The notes beneath the pieces were generated by a model. The model did no database searches. It was given only the letters and a program-made list of their open reading frames with translations, and had not been told where the DNA came from. This document shows positions 55,767 to 64,000 of a stretch of DNA of 64,000 nt, in pieces (the stretch's first letter is position 1; each line of letters begins with the position of its first letter). Origin of the DNA: Congregibacter brevis (lineage in GTDB: Bacteria > Pseudomonadota > Gammaproteobacteria > Pseudomonadales > Halieaceae); the NCBI RefSeq assembly GCF_045689245.1, contig NZ_CP136865.1, positions 3,720,001 through 3,784,000 of the forward strand, in the 5' to 3' direction. The position numbers and the translations under genes were made by a program.

Positions 55767-56879
55767 ATGGCGTCTGATGGCCTGTATATTGGGCTGATGT
55801 CTGGCACCAGCATGGACGGCATTGACGCTGTCCTGGTGGAAATCTCGAAGGACCAAATACAGCTCAAAGAAACCCACAGCCAAGCCTATGATCCGGCACT
55901 GCGGAGCAAACTTGCAGAGCTCGCCTCAGGCAATCTCGAAAGTGTTGATGCTTTAGCAACTCTGGATAGGGCCGTGGGTCTTGAGTTCAGTCGCGCAAGT
56001 AACGCGCTCCTGCAAAAAAGCAATCTCCCTTCATCGGACATCGTTGCTATAGGCAGCCACGGGCAGACCGTGAGGCACAAACCCCAAGGGCCCTCAGCGG
56101 AGCGCTATTCCCTTCAGATTGGAGACCCTTCCAGCATTGCTGAGCACTGTGGCATTACTACGGTTGCCGACTTCCGGCGCCGTGATGTTGCGGCAGGAGG
56201 CCAGGGAGCGCCGCTGGTTCCGCTCTTTCACGCATCGCAGTTTGGACAGGACGGTCAGTGCCGAGCCATCGTCAATATTGGAGGCATCTCAAACGCGACG
56301 CTTTTGGACGGTGCCAAAGTCGTCGCAGGATTTGACTGCGGCCCTGGCAATACATTGCTTGACGCATGGGTACGCCGCCATCGTGGCGATGATTACGATG
56401 CCGATGGTGCCTGGTCTGCGGAGCACTCTGAAGATCAGGAATTACTGCAGCGCCTCAGTATGGCCCCCTATTTCACGCGAACGGGTCCTAAAAGCACTGG
56501 GCCCGAGTTGTTCAACCTGGAGTGGTTGGATGCACAGCTGGGTGCTCAACCTCCAGGCGTAGTTCAAGCGACCATCGCGGAGCTCACCGCCTTCGCCATC
56601 GTAGAAAGCCTTCAAGCTTGCGAGGTAACACCCGAGGCGCTCTTCGTTTGCGGCGGTGGCGCGCGGAATACCGACCTTATGCGAAGACTTCACACGCGGC
56701 TAGAGGCAGAGCAAATACGGCTTGGCACCACTGATGAACTCGGCCTCGCTGCAGAATGGGTAGAGGCCAGCGCATTTGCATGGTTGGCGTGGAGAACGCT
56801 CGCGGGACTACCCGGCAATGCCGAAGTGGTCACTGGAGCAGAGGGCCCGCGAATTTTAGGTGCTATTTACCCTGCGTAA
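55767..56879 (+). CDS. anmK: Anhydro-N-acetylmuramic acid kinase
   Basis: A 370-residue sugar kinase that phosphorylates anhydro-MurNAc from recycled peptidoglycan. The phosphate loop is GLMSGTSMDGIDAVL at the start, GSHGQTVRHKP and NIGGISNATLL follow, and DCGPGNTLLDAW and CGGGARNTDLM are in the C-terminal half. Length matches E. coli AnmK (369). It lies 5 bp after the M23 endopeptidase gene and is transcribed with it; the functions connect through cell-wall recycling. Confidence 0.96.
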   Translation: MASDGLYIGLMSGTSMDGIDAVLVEISKDQIQLKETHSQAYDPALRSKLAELASGNLESVDALATLDRAVGLEFSRASNALLQKSNLPSSDIVAIGSHGQTVRHKPQGPSAERYSLQIGDPSSIAEHCGITTVADFRRRDVAAGGQGAPLVPLFHASQFGQDGQCRAIVNIGGISNATLLDGAKVVAGFDCGPGNTLLDAWVRRHRGDDYDADGAWSAEHSEDQELLQRLSMAPYFTRTGPKSTGPELFNLEWLDAQLGAQPPGVVQATIAELTAFAIVESLQACEVTPEALFVCGGGARNTDLMRRLHTRLEAEQIRLGTTDELGLAAEWVEASAFAWLAWRTLAGLPGNAEVVTGAEGPRILGAIYPA

Positions 56880-56898
56880 CCGAGGGGACAGCCACGTT

Positions 56899-57252
56899 TC
56901 AAACGGAGAATGATGCTCCACAACCACAAGTGGTGGTCGCATTAGGGTTGTTGACGATAAAGCGTGAGCCCTCGAGCCCTTCGCTGTAATCCACTTCTGA
57001 ACCCGCCAGATACGGGAAGCTCATGGGGTCTACAATCACGGTGACTCCACCACGCTCTACCGTCGTGTCATCTTCTGCTGCATCCTCGTCGAAAGAAAAC
57101 CCGTACTGGAATCCAGAGCATCCGCCACCTGTAATAAAAACTCGCAGCTTCAGATCAGTGTTTTCTTCCTCGCTCACGAGCTCACGCACTTTGTCGACCG
57201 CTCGGTCAGACAAAGTGATGGCGTTGGGATCAAAAGCTTCTGCGACAGTCAT
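56899..57252 (-). CDS. erpA: Iron-sulfur cluster insertion protein ErpA
   Basis: A 117-residue A-type carrier that delivers [Fe-S] clusters to apoproteins, essential for isoprenoid and respiratory enzymes in E. coli. The three cluster Cys are in TGGGCSGFQYGF and TTCGCGASF. The length and the position next to anmK and argC match Pseudomonas. ATG at 57250-57252. Confidence 0.94.
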   Translation of the reverse strand: MTVAEAFDPNAITLSDRAVDKVRELVSEEENTDLKLRVFITGGGCSGFQYGFSFDEDAAEDDTTVERGGVTVIVDPMSFPYLAGSEVDYSEGLEGSRFIVNNPNATTTCGCGASFSV

Positions 57253-57392
57253 GCTTTTCCAGTGAGTAGTAGCTGCCTCTCTCGAATTTCATTGGCCAAC
57301 TAGCGCAATTAGACCAAGGGGCAGCTGAATAAAACCTAGTGCTGCGGTCAAGTATAACGAGAGCGGCTCACAATCGCTATCGGTAGTTGTGC

Positions 57393-58430
57393 TCAGGGCA
57401 ACAGACCGGGTTGCGCGATACCCAGCGTTTCCACCTGATCAAACATCAGATTCATACACTGAATGGCCTGACCCGCCGCCCCCTTGACCAAATTGTCCTC
57501 CACCGCCGTCACCACAACAGTGTTTCTATCTTGCGGCACCGTGATAGCCAACTGGCAGCTGTTGGCACCACGCACGCTACGCGTCTGGGGATACTGCCCC
57601 GCAGGGAGCACATCAACAAAGGGTTCTTGCGCATAGCAATCCTCGAATACCTTCTGTAAGTCAGCTGCGCGACCCGCTTCGTTCAGTGACGCGTAGAGTG
57701 TGGCATGTATCCCGCGGATCATTGGCGCAAGGTGCGGAACAAAAGTAAGAGCCACGGCCTCGCTGCTCATAGCGGACAAACCTTGCTCGATTTCGGGCAG
57801 GTGTCTGTGACCGCCCACAGCGTAGGCTTTGAAACTGTCACTGGCCTCACTCAAAAGGTTATCGATCTTCGCCTGCCGCCCCGCACCGCTGACGCCAGAC
57901 ACGGCGTTGGCAATCAATGATGTTGAATCGACAAGCCCTGCCTCCAAAAGAGGCATGAAACCCAGCTGCACAGCCGTGGGATAGCAACCAGGGCAGGCGA
58001 GCAGCCGCGCACTTCGAATCTGCTTCCGATTGCGCTCGGGCAGCCCATAAACTGCATCGTCAAGGAGCTCGGGGCATGCATGAACCTCACCATACCAGCG
58101 CTCCCACAGTGCGGCGTCACGAATCCGAAAATCCGCCGACAGGTCGATAACACGAGTTCCCGCAGCGATTAAGGCGGGCACGCTCCGCATCGCTACATTG
58201 TGAGGAGTCGCGAAGAACACAGCGTCACAGGCAGCCAGAGCATCATCGTCAGGATCGGTGAAGCACAGATTGATGTGCCCGCGAAGACTTGGAAACAAAT
58301 CTGCCACCTCACGCCCTGACTCAGCTCGCGAGGTGATAAGTGCAATTTCTACATTAGGATGCGCGACGAGCAAGCGCAGGAGCTCTACACCCGTGTAACC
58401 CGTCCCACCTACTATGCCGACCTTAATCAT
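57393..58430 (-). CDS. argC: N-acetyl-gamma-glutamyl-phosphate reductase
   Basis: A 345-residue NADPH enzyme of arginine synthesis. The Rossmann start is VGIVGGTGYTGVELLRLL, and the catalytic Cys is in LACPGCYPTAVQLG at about residue 150. The VSGVSGAGRQ segment and a C-terminal VVVTAVEDNLVKGAAGQAIQ are family typical. It belongs to the same gene order as Pseudomonas (erpA-argC) but lies 140 bp upstream of erpA, which may have its own promoter. Confidence 0.96.
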   Translation of the reverse strand: MIKVGIVGGTGYTGVELLRLLVAHPNVEIALITSRAESGREVADLFPSLRGHINLCFTDPDDDALAACDAVFFATPHNVAMRSVPALIAAGTRVIDLSADFRIRDAALWERWYGEVHACPELLDDAVYGLPERNRKQIRSARLLACPGCYPTAVQLGFMPLLEAGLVDSTSLIANAVSGVSGAGRQAKIDNLLSEASDSFKAYAVGGHRHLPEIEQGLSAMSSEAVALTFVPHLAPMIRGIHATLYASLNEAGRAADLQKVFEDCYAQEPFVDVLPAGQYPQTRSVRGANSCQLAITVPQDRNTVVVTAVEDNLVKGAAGQAIQCMNLMFDQVETLGIAQPGLLP

Positions 58431-58520
58431 GGAGCCTCCGTCTCGTTAAGGCGCTGGAGTATATCGCCAAAGCACTCCCCAGAATTGCTAACATGACGGC
58501 TTTAACGTCGGATTAGCCGC

Positions 58521-60266
58521 TTGTCCTTCAGCTTCAGATCCTATCGCCGCGCTCTCACGCGCTACGACTCTGTCCCAGCCTACGCGCTGCTGGGGATAAT
58601 TGCTGGCCTTTCATCCGGCGCGGCAGTGATACTATTTGAACACGGCATAGACCAACTCGGTCTGCTTTGGGGTGTGGGAAACCGCGCGGAAAATTTCGAA
58701 GCCCTCGACACTCTTACCCGTTTCCTCCTTCCCGTTCTGGGCGGCTTCGCTCTCGGCATTGTGTTTTCCTTCTTACGCCCCGAAGACAGAGAGGTCGGCA
58801 TTGTTCACGTCATCAGCCGTCTCCACAGCAGTTACGGAATGCTGCCCTGGCGCAATGCAGTGGTGCAGTTTTTTGGCGGCATCGTCGCTCTCGCCACGGG
58901 TCAATCTGGCGGCCGCGAGGGTCCGGGGGTCCACCTTGGCAGCGCTATCAACAGCGTCATCGGACAGCGACTGGCGCTGCCGAATAACAGCTTGCGAATA
59001 CTCATCGCTTGCGGTTCCGCCGGTGGCATAGCCGCCGCGTTTAACACACCGCTCGCCGGCGTTATTTTCGCGATGGAGGTGATCATCGTCGAATACACCG
59101 TCGTAGGATTTATGCCTGTCATGTTGTCGGCTGTAGCGGCCTCGGTGCTGAGTCAGCGACTGGGCGGTGGCTCTGAAATTTTTGATATGTCCAGCGCGCA
59201 GCTCACCACCCTTTGGGAGATTCCCTACATCGCGCTGCTGGGTTTTCTAAGTGGCTGTGCTGCGGCCATGCTGATCCGAGCCAGCACCCTTAGTGCCAGC
59301 TTCAGCAGCTGGCCGGTGCTTTTGCGGTTTACTCTGGCCGGGGCGGTCACCGGGGCCTTTGGCGTAACCATTCCGGAGACTCTGGGCATTGGCTACGACA
59401 CCCTCGGCAACGTGATGTATGGACAAGTTGCTTTGGGGGCACTGCTTCTCATCGCCGGAGCAAAGATTTTCGCCACCGCCGTCAGCGTGGGTTTTGGAAT
59501 GCCCGTAGGGCTTATCGGCCCGACCCTTCTCATCGGGGCCTGCCTTGGCGGCTTTTTCGGGCTGCTGGGACATGAGATCTATCCAGTCATAGCTCCTGAT
59601 CCTAAGTTGTATGTAACCATCGGCATGGCGGCCGCCATGGGCGCAACCTTCGGCGCACCGCTTGCGGCGTGTTTGGCGGTTATTGAGCTCACCCAAAGCA
59701 CCAGCGTAGCCATGCCCGCGATGCTGGCGATTATTGTCGCGAATCTAACGAATATCAGTGTCTTCCGGCAGCGATCAGCGCACCGCAGTGTGATTCGACA
59801 ACTGCGACGACAGTTGCCGAACGACCCCCTTAATCAGTTGCTCCACCGCACCGACGTGAACGCCGTAATTGATGGAAGTGTTGTAGTGATTGCAGAGCAA
59901 GTGAAACCCGCGGTCGCCGCAACTCTCGCTCTGCAGGTTCCCAACTGGTGTCTCGTAAGTCGCGAGGGAGAGGACCTGTTTCTGGTGAACGGACAGGACC
60001 TAATGGCTTGGCTGAGCGAAGCACCTAAAGCGGACGACTCTGACGGCACAGAAATCCTTAGCGTCACAGAATCTTCCTTGCGACGCTGGACAATCGCCGT
60101 GGTTCCCGAGCAGGCCACGCTAAGACAGGTTTTAGATATCCTCAAGGCTCGCACTGTTGAGGCCGTCTGTGTGTACACTCGTGGCAACAGAGGCGAACGA
60201 AGCCTCCGCGGTATCGTCACGCGCGACCGCATTGAACGCTTCACTCTCGATCAACTAAACACTTAG
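58521..60266 (+). CDS. ClC-family chloride channel/antiporter with C-terminal CBS-like domain
   Basis: A 581-residue membrane protein with the ClC core (about residues 20-420) of many hydrophobic helices. The filter motif is GQSGGREGPGVHLGSA, with the gating Glu present, and FGMPVGLIGPTLLIGACLGG and FGAPLAACLAVIELT are the other signature parts. The first filter segment, usually GSGIP, reads REVGIVHV, so chloride selectivity is uncertain. About 120 residues at the end (445-575) resemble a degenerate CBS pair. TTG at 58521 is the only start before an in-frame stop at 58503; an internal start is possible. Confidence 0.85.
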   Translation: MSFSFRSYRRALTRYDSVPAYALLGIIAGLSSGAAVILFEHGIDQLGLLWGVGNRAENFEALDTLTRFLLPVLGGFALGIVFSFLRPEDREVGIVHVISRLHSSYGMLPWRNAVVQFFGGIVALATGQSGGREGPGVHLGSAINSVIGQRLALPNNSLRILIACGSAGGIAAAFNTPLAGVIFAMEVIIVEYTVVGFMPVMLSAVAASVLSQRLGGGSEIFDMSSAQLTTLWEIPYIALLGFLSGCAAAMLIRASTLSASFSSWPVLLRFTLAGAVTGAFGVTIPETLGIGYDTLGNVMYGQVALGALLLIAGAKIFATAVSVGFGMPVGLIGPTLLIGACLGGFFGLLGHEIYPVIAPDPKLYVTIGMAAAMGATFGAPLAACLAVIELTQSTSVAMPAMLAIIVANLTNISVFRQRSAHRSVIRQLRRQLPNDPLNQLLHRTDVNAVIDGSVVVIAEQVKPAVAATLALQVPNWCLVSREGEDLFLVNGQDLMAWLSEAPKADDSDGTEILSVTESSLRRWTIAVVPEQATLRQVLDILKARTVEAVCVYTRGNRGERSLRGIVTRDRIERFTLDQLNT

Positions 60267-60276
60267 GATTCCATGC

Positions 60277-60696
60277 ATGCTCTGGCTGCGGGCTTTACAC
60301 ATAATTTTCGTCGTCTGCTGGTTCGCAGGTCTGTTTTACCTACCGCGACTATTCGTGAATTACGCCGCCAGCGAACACCCGGAAACACGCGCTCATCTTG
60401 CGGTAATGTCGCGAAAGCTTTATCGGTTTGTAACCCCCTTTATGGCGCTTACCATCGTCTTTGGACTTAGCTTGATCAGCTTAAACCTTGACTACTATCT
60501 CAGCGCCACTTGGCTTTGGCTGAAATTGGCTGGCGTGGCTTTTTTGGTGGTTTATCATTTTCAATGCGGACGTTATGTAAAACGAATTAATGCGAATCAG
60601 GATGACCACAGCCACGTTTTCTACCGTTTTTTTAACGAAATTCCTGTACTGTTTTTGTTTGCGATCGTATTTCTGGTGGTGCTCAAACCATTCTGA
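60277..60696 (+). CDS. hemJ: Protoporphyrinogen IX oxidase HemJ
   Basis: A 139-residue four-helix membrane protein. The start MLWLRALHIIFVVCWFAGLF, with its conserved His, and the segment WLWLKLAGVAFLVVYHFQCG are typical of HemJ. It replaces HemG or HemY in heme synthesis, oxidising protoporphyrinogen IX in the inner membrane. The next two genes make early heme intermediates, so three steps are encoded within 3 kb. The ATG at 60277 is out of frame with a nearby ATG at 60273. Confidence 0.9.
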   Translation: MLWLRALHIIFVVCWFAGLFYLPRLFVNYAASEHPETRAHLAVMSRKLYRFVTPFMALTIVFGLSLISLNLDYYLSATWLWLKLAGVAFLVVYHFQCGRYVKRINANQDDHSHVFYRFFNEIPVLFLFAIVFLVVLKPF

Positions 60697-60834
60697 CAAC
60701 ATTGGGGCAGCCGCCACTCCATAGTTCAGAATGCATCATAATCAGGTGCGAAAGAGGTACGTTGGCAACATCAAAAGAATCACGAAGACACGACAAATAC
60801 ACAACACAACTATCGATAAGGAACGGCAGACCCT

Positions 60835-62115
60835 ATGAGCCGATCATCCGAGCTTTTTGAACGCGCAATCCGACACATTCCCGGCGGTGTGAACTCCCCC
60901 GTACGGGCATTTAAGGCGGTGGGTGGTACACCCATATTTATCGATCGAGCGGATGGTGCTTACATCTTCGATTGTGATGGCAAACGCTACACCGATTATG
61001 TGCTGTCCTGGGGTCCCATGATCATGGGGCACAATCACCCCGAAGTGCGCGAAGCCGTCGTGCGTCAATCAGAGAAAGGCCTGAGCTTCGGTGCGCCCAC
61101 GGAGCTGGAGATTGAACTCGCAGACACCATCTGCGACATCATGCCCAACATGGATCTTGTGCGTATGGTGAATTCCGGCACAGAGGCGACGATGAGCGCT
61201 ATACGACTGGCGCGGGGATATACTGGTCGAGACATCATTGTGAAGTTTGAAGGCTGCTATCACGGGCACTCGGACTCTCTGCTCATCAAGGCCGGTTCAG
61301 GTGCACTCACCTTGGGTGTACCCAGCTCTCCTGGTGTTCCCGCAGCCTTGGCGGATTACACCATGACCCTCACCTACAACGACCCCGAAGGCCTGCGAAA
61401 GGCTTTCGCTGAGCACGGCGACCGCATTGCCTGCCTTATCGTTGAGCCGGTAACAGGGAACATGAACTGCGTACTGCCCACGCCGGAGTTTCTGAGCGCC
61501 ATGCGTGAAGTTTGTACCGCCAGCGGTGCGGTACTGATTCTGGACGAGGTGATGACAGGCTTTCGTTTCGGCACTCACGGCGCTCAAGGGCATCTGGGCA
61601 TCGAAGCGGATCTCACATGTCTTGGAAAAATCGTCGGCGGCGGCATGCCTGTAGGGGCCTTTGGCGGCAAACGCGAAATCATGGAACAGATTGCCCCGCT
61701 AGGGCCGGTGTACCAAGCCGGCACGCTATCAGGTAATCCCATCGCCATGGTGGCCGGGCTCGCTACCATGCGCATCATTTCCCAGCCTGGTTTTTATGAA
61801 CCGATTTTCGCAAAGACCCAGGCTATCTGTGACGGTATGCAGCAAGCGGCAGACAAGGCGGGGGTTCCCTTTACGACGAATCACGCGGGCACTATGTTCG
61901 GCGGGTTCTTCACCGAATCTGAGAGCGTGACTAACTATGCGGATGTGATGGCTTGCGATACTGATAGCTTTGCGCGCTTCTTTCACCATATGCTGGAACT
62001 GGGCGTTTATCTTGCGCCCGCGTCCTACGAGGCTGGCTTCATGTCCGCAGCCCATACAGACGAGGATATTGAAGAGACCGTCGCAGCGGCCGCCACGGCA
62101 TTCGCAGCGCTTTAA
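60835..62115 (+). CDS. hemL: Glutamate-1-semialdehyde 2,1-aminomutase
   Basis: A 426-residue PLP enzyme that makes 5-aminolevulinate in the C5 route. The start AIRHIPGGVNSPVRAF is typical, the catalytic Lys265 is in CLGKIVGGGMPVG, at the same number as in E. coli HemL, and VNSGTEATMSAIRLAR supplies cofactor contacts. A ribosome site AAGGAA lies ahead of ATG 60835. It lies 138 bp after hemJ and 18 bp before hemB. Confidence 0.97.
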   Translation: MSRSSELFERAIRHIPGGVNSPVRAFKAVGGTPIFIDRADGAYIFDCDGKRYTDYVLSWGPMIMGHNHPEVREAVVRQSEKGLSFGAPTELEIELADTICDIMPNMDLVRMVNSGTEATMSAIRLARGYTGRDIIVKFEGCYHGHSDSLLIKAGSGALTLGVPSSPGVPAALADYTMTLTYNDPEGLRKAFAEHGDRIACLIVEPVTGNMNCVLPTPEFLSAMREVCTASGAVLILDEVMTGFRFGTHGAQGHLGIEADLTCLGKIVGGGMPVGAFGGKREIMEQIAPLGPVYQAGTLSGNPIAMVAGLATMRIISQPGFYEPIFAKTQAICDGMQQAADKAGVPFTTNHAGTMFGGFFTESESVTNYADVMACDTDSFARFFHHMLELGVYLAPASYEAGFMSAAHTDEDIEETVAAAATAFAAL

Positions 62116-62133
62116 GCTAAGCAGGAGTTATCT

Positions 62134-63141
62134 ATGGCTTTTGAATCGACCCGCGGCGCATTTCCCCACACGCGTATGCGTCGACTTCGCGCAAGCGATT
62201 TTGCCCGGCGCCTGGTGCGTGAGAACGCGCTCTCACCCAATGACTTTATTTATCCGGTCTTTGTACTTGAGGGCGAGAATCAGCGCGAGGCAGTTCCTTC
62301 CATGCCTGGCGTGGAGCGTCTGAGTATCGACCTATTGGTGGAACTCGCGGGAGAGATGGTAAGCCTGGGCATTCCTGCCATAGCTCTATTCCCCGTTGTG
62401 CCCACAGAAAAAAAGAGCCTCCTCGCCGAAGAAGCCTACAATGCTGACGGCCTGGCCCAACGCGCCGTACGCGCGCTAAAACAGGCGCAGCCCGAGCTGG
62501 GAGTAATGACGGACATAGCGCTGGACCCCTTCACTACCCATGGCCAGGACGGCATCATCGATGATCAGGGCTATGTTCTTAACGATCGCACTACCGAGGT
62601 GTTAGTGCAGCAGGCAGCGAGTCATGCAGCTGCAGGAGCGGATGTTGTCGCACCGTCGGATATGATGGACGGGCGTATCGGCGCTATACGCAATGTCCTT
62701 GAGGATGCGGGACATGTAAACACGCTCATCATGTCCTATGCAGCAAAGTACGCTTCCAGCTACTACGGCCCCTTTCGCGATGCCGTGGGCTCGTCCGGAA
62801 ACATCAAAGGCGGCAACAAATTCAGCTATCAAATGGATCCCGCTAACAGCGATGAAGCCCTCCACGAATGCGCACTGGATCTGCAAGAGGGTGCTGATAT
62901 GATTATGGTCAAGCCCGGCATGCCGTATCTGGATATTGTTCGAAGGGTCAGCGAAGAGTTAAAGGCCCCCACCTTCGCCTATCAGGTGAGCGGAGAGTAC
63001 GCCATGCACATGGCAGCATTTGAACACGGCTGGCTCTCTCGGGAAGCCGTAATGCTTGAATCACTCATGTCCTTCAAACGCGCGGGCTGCGCCGGCATCC
63101 TCACCTACTTTGCGATGGATGCCGCTCGCGCACTTCAGTAA
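62134..63141 (+). CDS. hemB: Delta-aminolevulinic acid dehydratase (porphobilinogen synthase)
   Basis: A 335-residue enzyme that joins two 5-aminolevulinates to porphobilinogen. The two active-site Lys are in SYAAKYASSYYGPFRDA and MIMVKPGMPYLD. The N-terminal metal region lacks the Cys-rich zinc site (DIALDPFTTHGQDG reads Asp/Thr where zinc enzymes have Cys), so it is of the magnesium-dependent type known from Pseudomonas. It follows hemL by 18 bp. AGGAG precedes the ATG at 62134. Confidence 0.97.
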   Translation: MAFESTRGAFPHTRMRRLRASDFARRLVRENALSPNDFIYPVFVLEGENQREAVPSMPGVERLSIDLLVELAGEMVSLGIPAIALFPVVPTEKKSLLAEEAYNADGLAQRAVRALKQAQPELGVMTDIALDPFTTHGQDGIIDDQGYVLNDRTTEVLVQQAASHAAAGADVVAPSDMMDGRIGAIRNVLEDAGHVNTLIMSYAAKYASSYYGPFRDAVGSSGNIKGGNKFSYQMDPANSDEALHECALDLQEGADMIMVKPGMPYLDIVRRVSEELKAPTFAYQVSGEYAMHMAAFEHGWLSREAVMLESLMSFKRAGCAGILTYFAMDAARALQ

Positions 63142-63154
63142 CGGTCGGCAGCGT

Positions 63155-63775
63155 ATGCGCACACTCCACGCGCTCCTGTGCCTATCCCTTTTGTGCTCAT
63201 CGACGACCGTGCACGCGGAATGTGCGTGCCTGTGGGAGGGCTCTTTCAGCGAAGTTCAGCAATCTGCGGACTTGGTGATCGCTGCACGAGTGTTGAACAT
63301 CAAAGGCAATGCGGTAGACGTAGAGGTGGAAGAAACCCTCCGCGGTCGCGCCTACCTGGAAAATCTTCGCGTCTGGATGGAAACCCGTGACTATTGCCGT
63401 CCTCCTGCAGAGGACTTCCCAGTGGACTCCCGCTGGGTATTCGCGCTAAAGCGCATCACCGAGCTCCCCAGTGACGGCTTTGACCCCTCTACCCCCAATC
63501 AGAGCTTCGGTCGCGTGGATGACTACTACCTATCAAGCTGCGGCGGCTATTGGCTAAACTACAGCGGTGAGGCAGTGACGGGAAATCTTGTAAACGCCCC
63601 CCGTTGGGCACGAGACCCGGATATGACTCCCGTGCTCATGGACCTCCTGCGCGCCTTCCTGAGAAACGAGGCTGACGGTGAAGCCTTACTCAAGGCAAGC
63701 CGGGAAGATCCTGCACTGACGGATCTTATGCTCGACACCAAGGCGTTCTTGCGGGGCGACGAGGGCCGGCAGTAA
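63155..63775 (+). CDS. Exported protein with Cys-x-Cys start, NTR/TIMP-like layout
   Basis: A 206-residue protein with signal peptide MRTLHALLCLSLLCSSTTVH and probable cleavage before AECAC or ECAC. The mature start CACLW, then SADLVIAARVLNIKGNAVDV, recalls NTR/TIMP domains, which begin with Cys-x-Cys and an ADxV segment. Two more Cys lie near YCRPP and SSCGG. The C-terminal part is helical and acidic. The ATG at 63155 is chosen because of the signal peptide; the open frame starts earlier inside hemB. Family only suspected; function unknown. Confidence 0.6.
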   Translation: MRTLHALLCLSLLCSSTTVHAECACLWEGSFSEVQQSADLVIAARVLNIKGNAVDVEVEETLRGRAYLENLRVWMETRDYCRPPAEDFPVDSRWVFALKRITELPSDGFDPSTPNQSFGRVDDYYLSSCGGYWLNYSGEAVTGNLVNAPRWARDPDMTPVLMDLLRAFLRNEADGEALLKASREDPALTDLMLDTKAFLRGDEGRQ

Positions 63776-63789
63776 ACAGTTACTGAGGC

Positions 63790-64000
63790 TTAAAAGCGCC
63801 GCCAGCGACGGCGCTCGGGACTTTTCCCCGCAACAACATCCATAAGCTCATCAAGCATTCGTAACGACAAACCCCAGATTCGTCGCTCCTCGTAAAAGTA
63901 GCAAGGCATGCGAAGCCGCATACCATTGCGCTCCCAAACCATCTCTTCACGATTGTCAGTATCCAGGAGAAACTCCAGCGGCACCCAAACCACCTCGGCA
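63790..64000 (-). CDS. Nudix hydrolase (CoA pyrophosphatase, NudL-like), C-terminus only
   Basis: The frame is open to the right edge, so only the last 69 residues are present; the catalytic Nudix box lies outside the window. The visible text, with AEVVWVPLEFLLDTDNREEM and YFYEERRIWGLSLRMLDEL, is typical of the C-terminal end of NudL-type CoA pyrophosphatases. The assignment is tentative because the catalytic part cannot be seen. The stop is at 63790-63792. Confidence 0.65.
   Translation of the reverse strand, partial: AEVVWVPLEFLLDTDNREEMVWERNGMRLRMPCYFYEERRIWGLSLRMLDELMDVVAGKSPERRRWRRF

Overview
The window reads as chromosomal core sequence from a moderately GC-rich, Gram-negative gammaproteobacterium. 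Several gene neighbourhoods are classic for that class: psd/rsgA/orn/queG/nnr on the left, and an rRNA operon followed by tyrS, an M23 peptidase, anmK, erpA and argC on the right, the order known from Pseudomonas. HemJ in place of HemG, many lipoproteins and exported TPR proteins, and the general gene style suggest a marine group such as the Halieaceae (OM60/NOR5). That placement is an inference, because no 16S comparison could be run. I see no prophage, insertion sequence, CRISPR array or plasmid-type region.

Layout. 1-13 kb is housekeeping: NAD(P)HX repair, queuosine synthesis, oligoribonuclease, ribosome assembly GTPase, phosphatidylserine decarboxylase, PIN-PhoH ATPase, RNase II, AsnRS, an MsrC-lipoprotein pair and an orphan ParA. 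13-16 kb holds cinA, pdxH and two small conserved genes. 16.26-31.12 kb is the most remarkable part: thirteen co-directional genes, nearly all overlapping or less than 20 bp apart. They encode a TonB-C-like TPR protein, a Ser/Gly-rich lipoprotein, more lipoproteins, a membrane-anchored TPR protein, a PEGA-repeat/FGE-fold protein, a small acidic exported protein, a MotA/TolQ/ExbB-type proton channel, an actin/Hsp70-like protein, two VWA proteins with ExbD/MotB-like membrane anchors, and an M48 metalloprotease. I read it as an undescribed ion-powered cell-envelope machine.

31-46.8 kb is mixed metabolism and stress: an exported amidohydrolase; a four-gene operon (Kazal-like lipoprotein, dicarboxylate/amino-acid symporter, MBL hydrolase, DUF2288); a pirin/LysR/glutathionyl-hydroquinone reductase group resembling E. 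coli yhaK/yhaJ/yqjG; SixA; a LOG-family protein; a Tat-exported MsrB; thymidine kinase; an M20 peptidase; a beta-propeller-like protein; and a pilin next to a B-box zinc-finger membrane protein. 46.95-52.83 kb is a complete minus-strand rRNA operon (16S, tRNA-Ile, tRNA-Ala, 23S, 5S) with promoter, boxA sites and terminator, and a striking perfect hairpin in the 16S-23S spacer. 52.9-64 kb holds tyrS, the M23 peptidase, anmK, erpA, argC, a ClC channel, the heme genes hemJ, hemL and hemB, an exported Cys-rich-start protein, and the C-terminus of a Nudix hydrolase.
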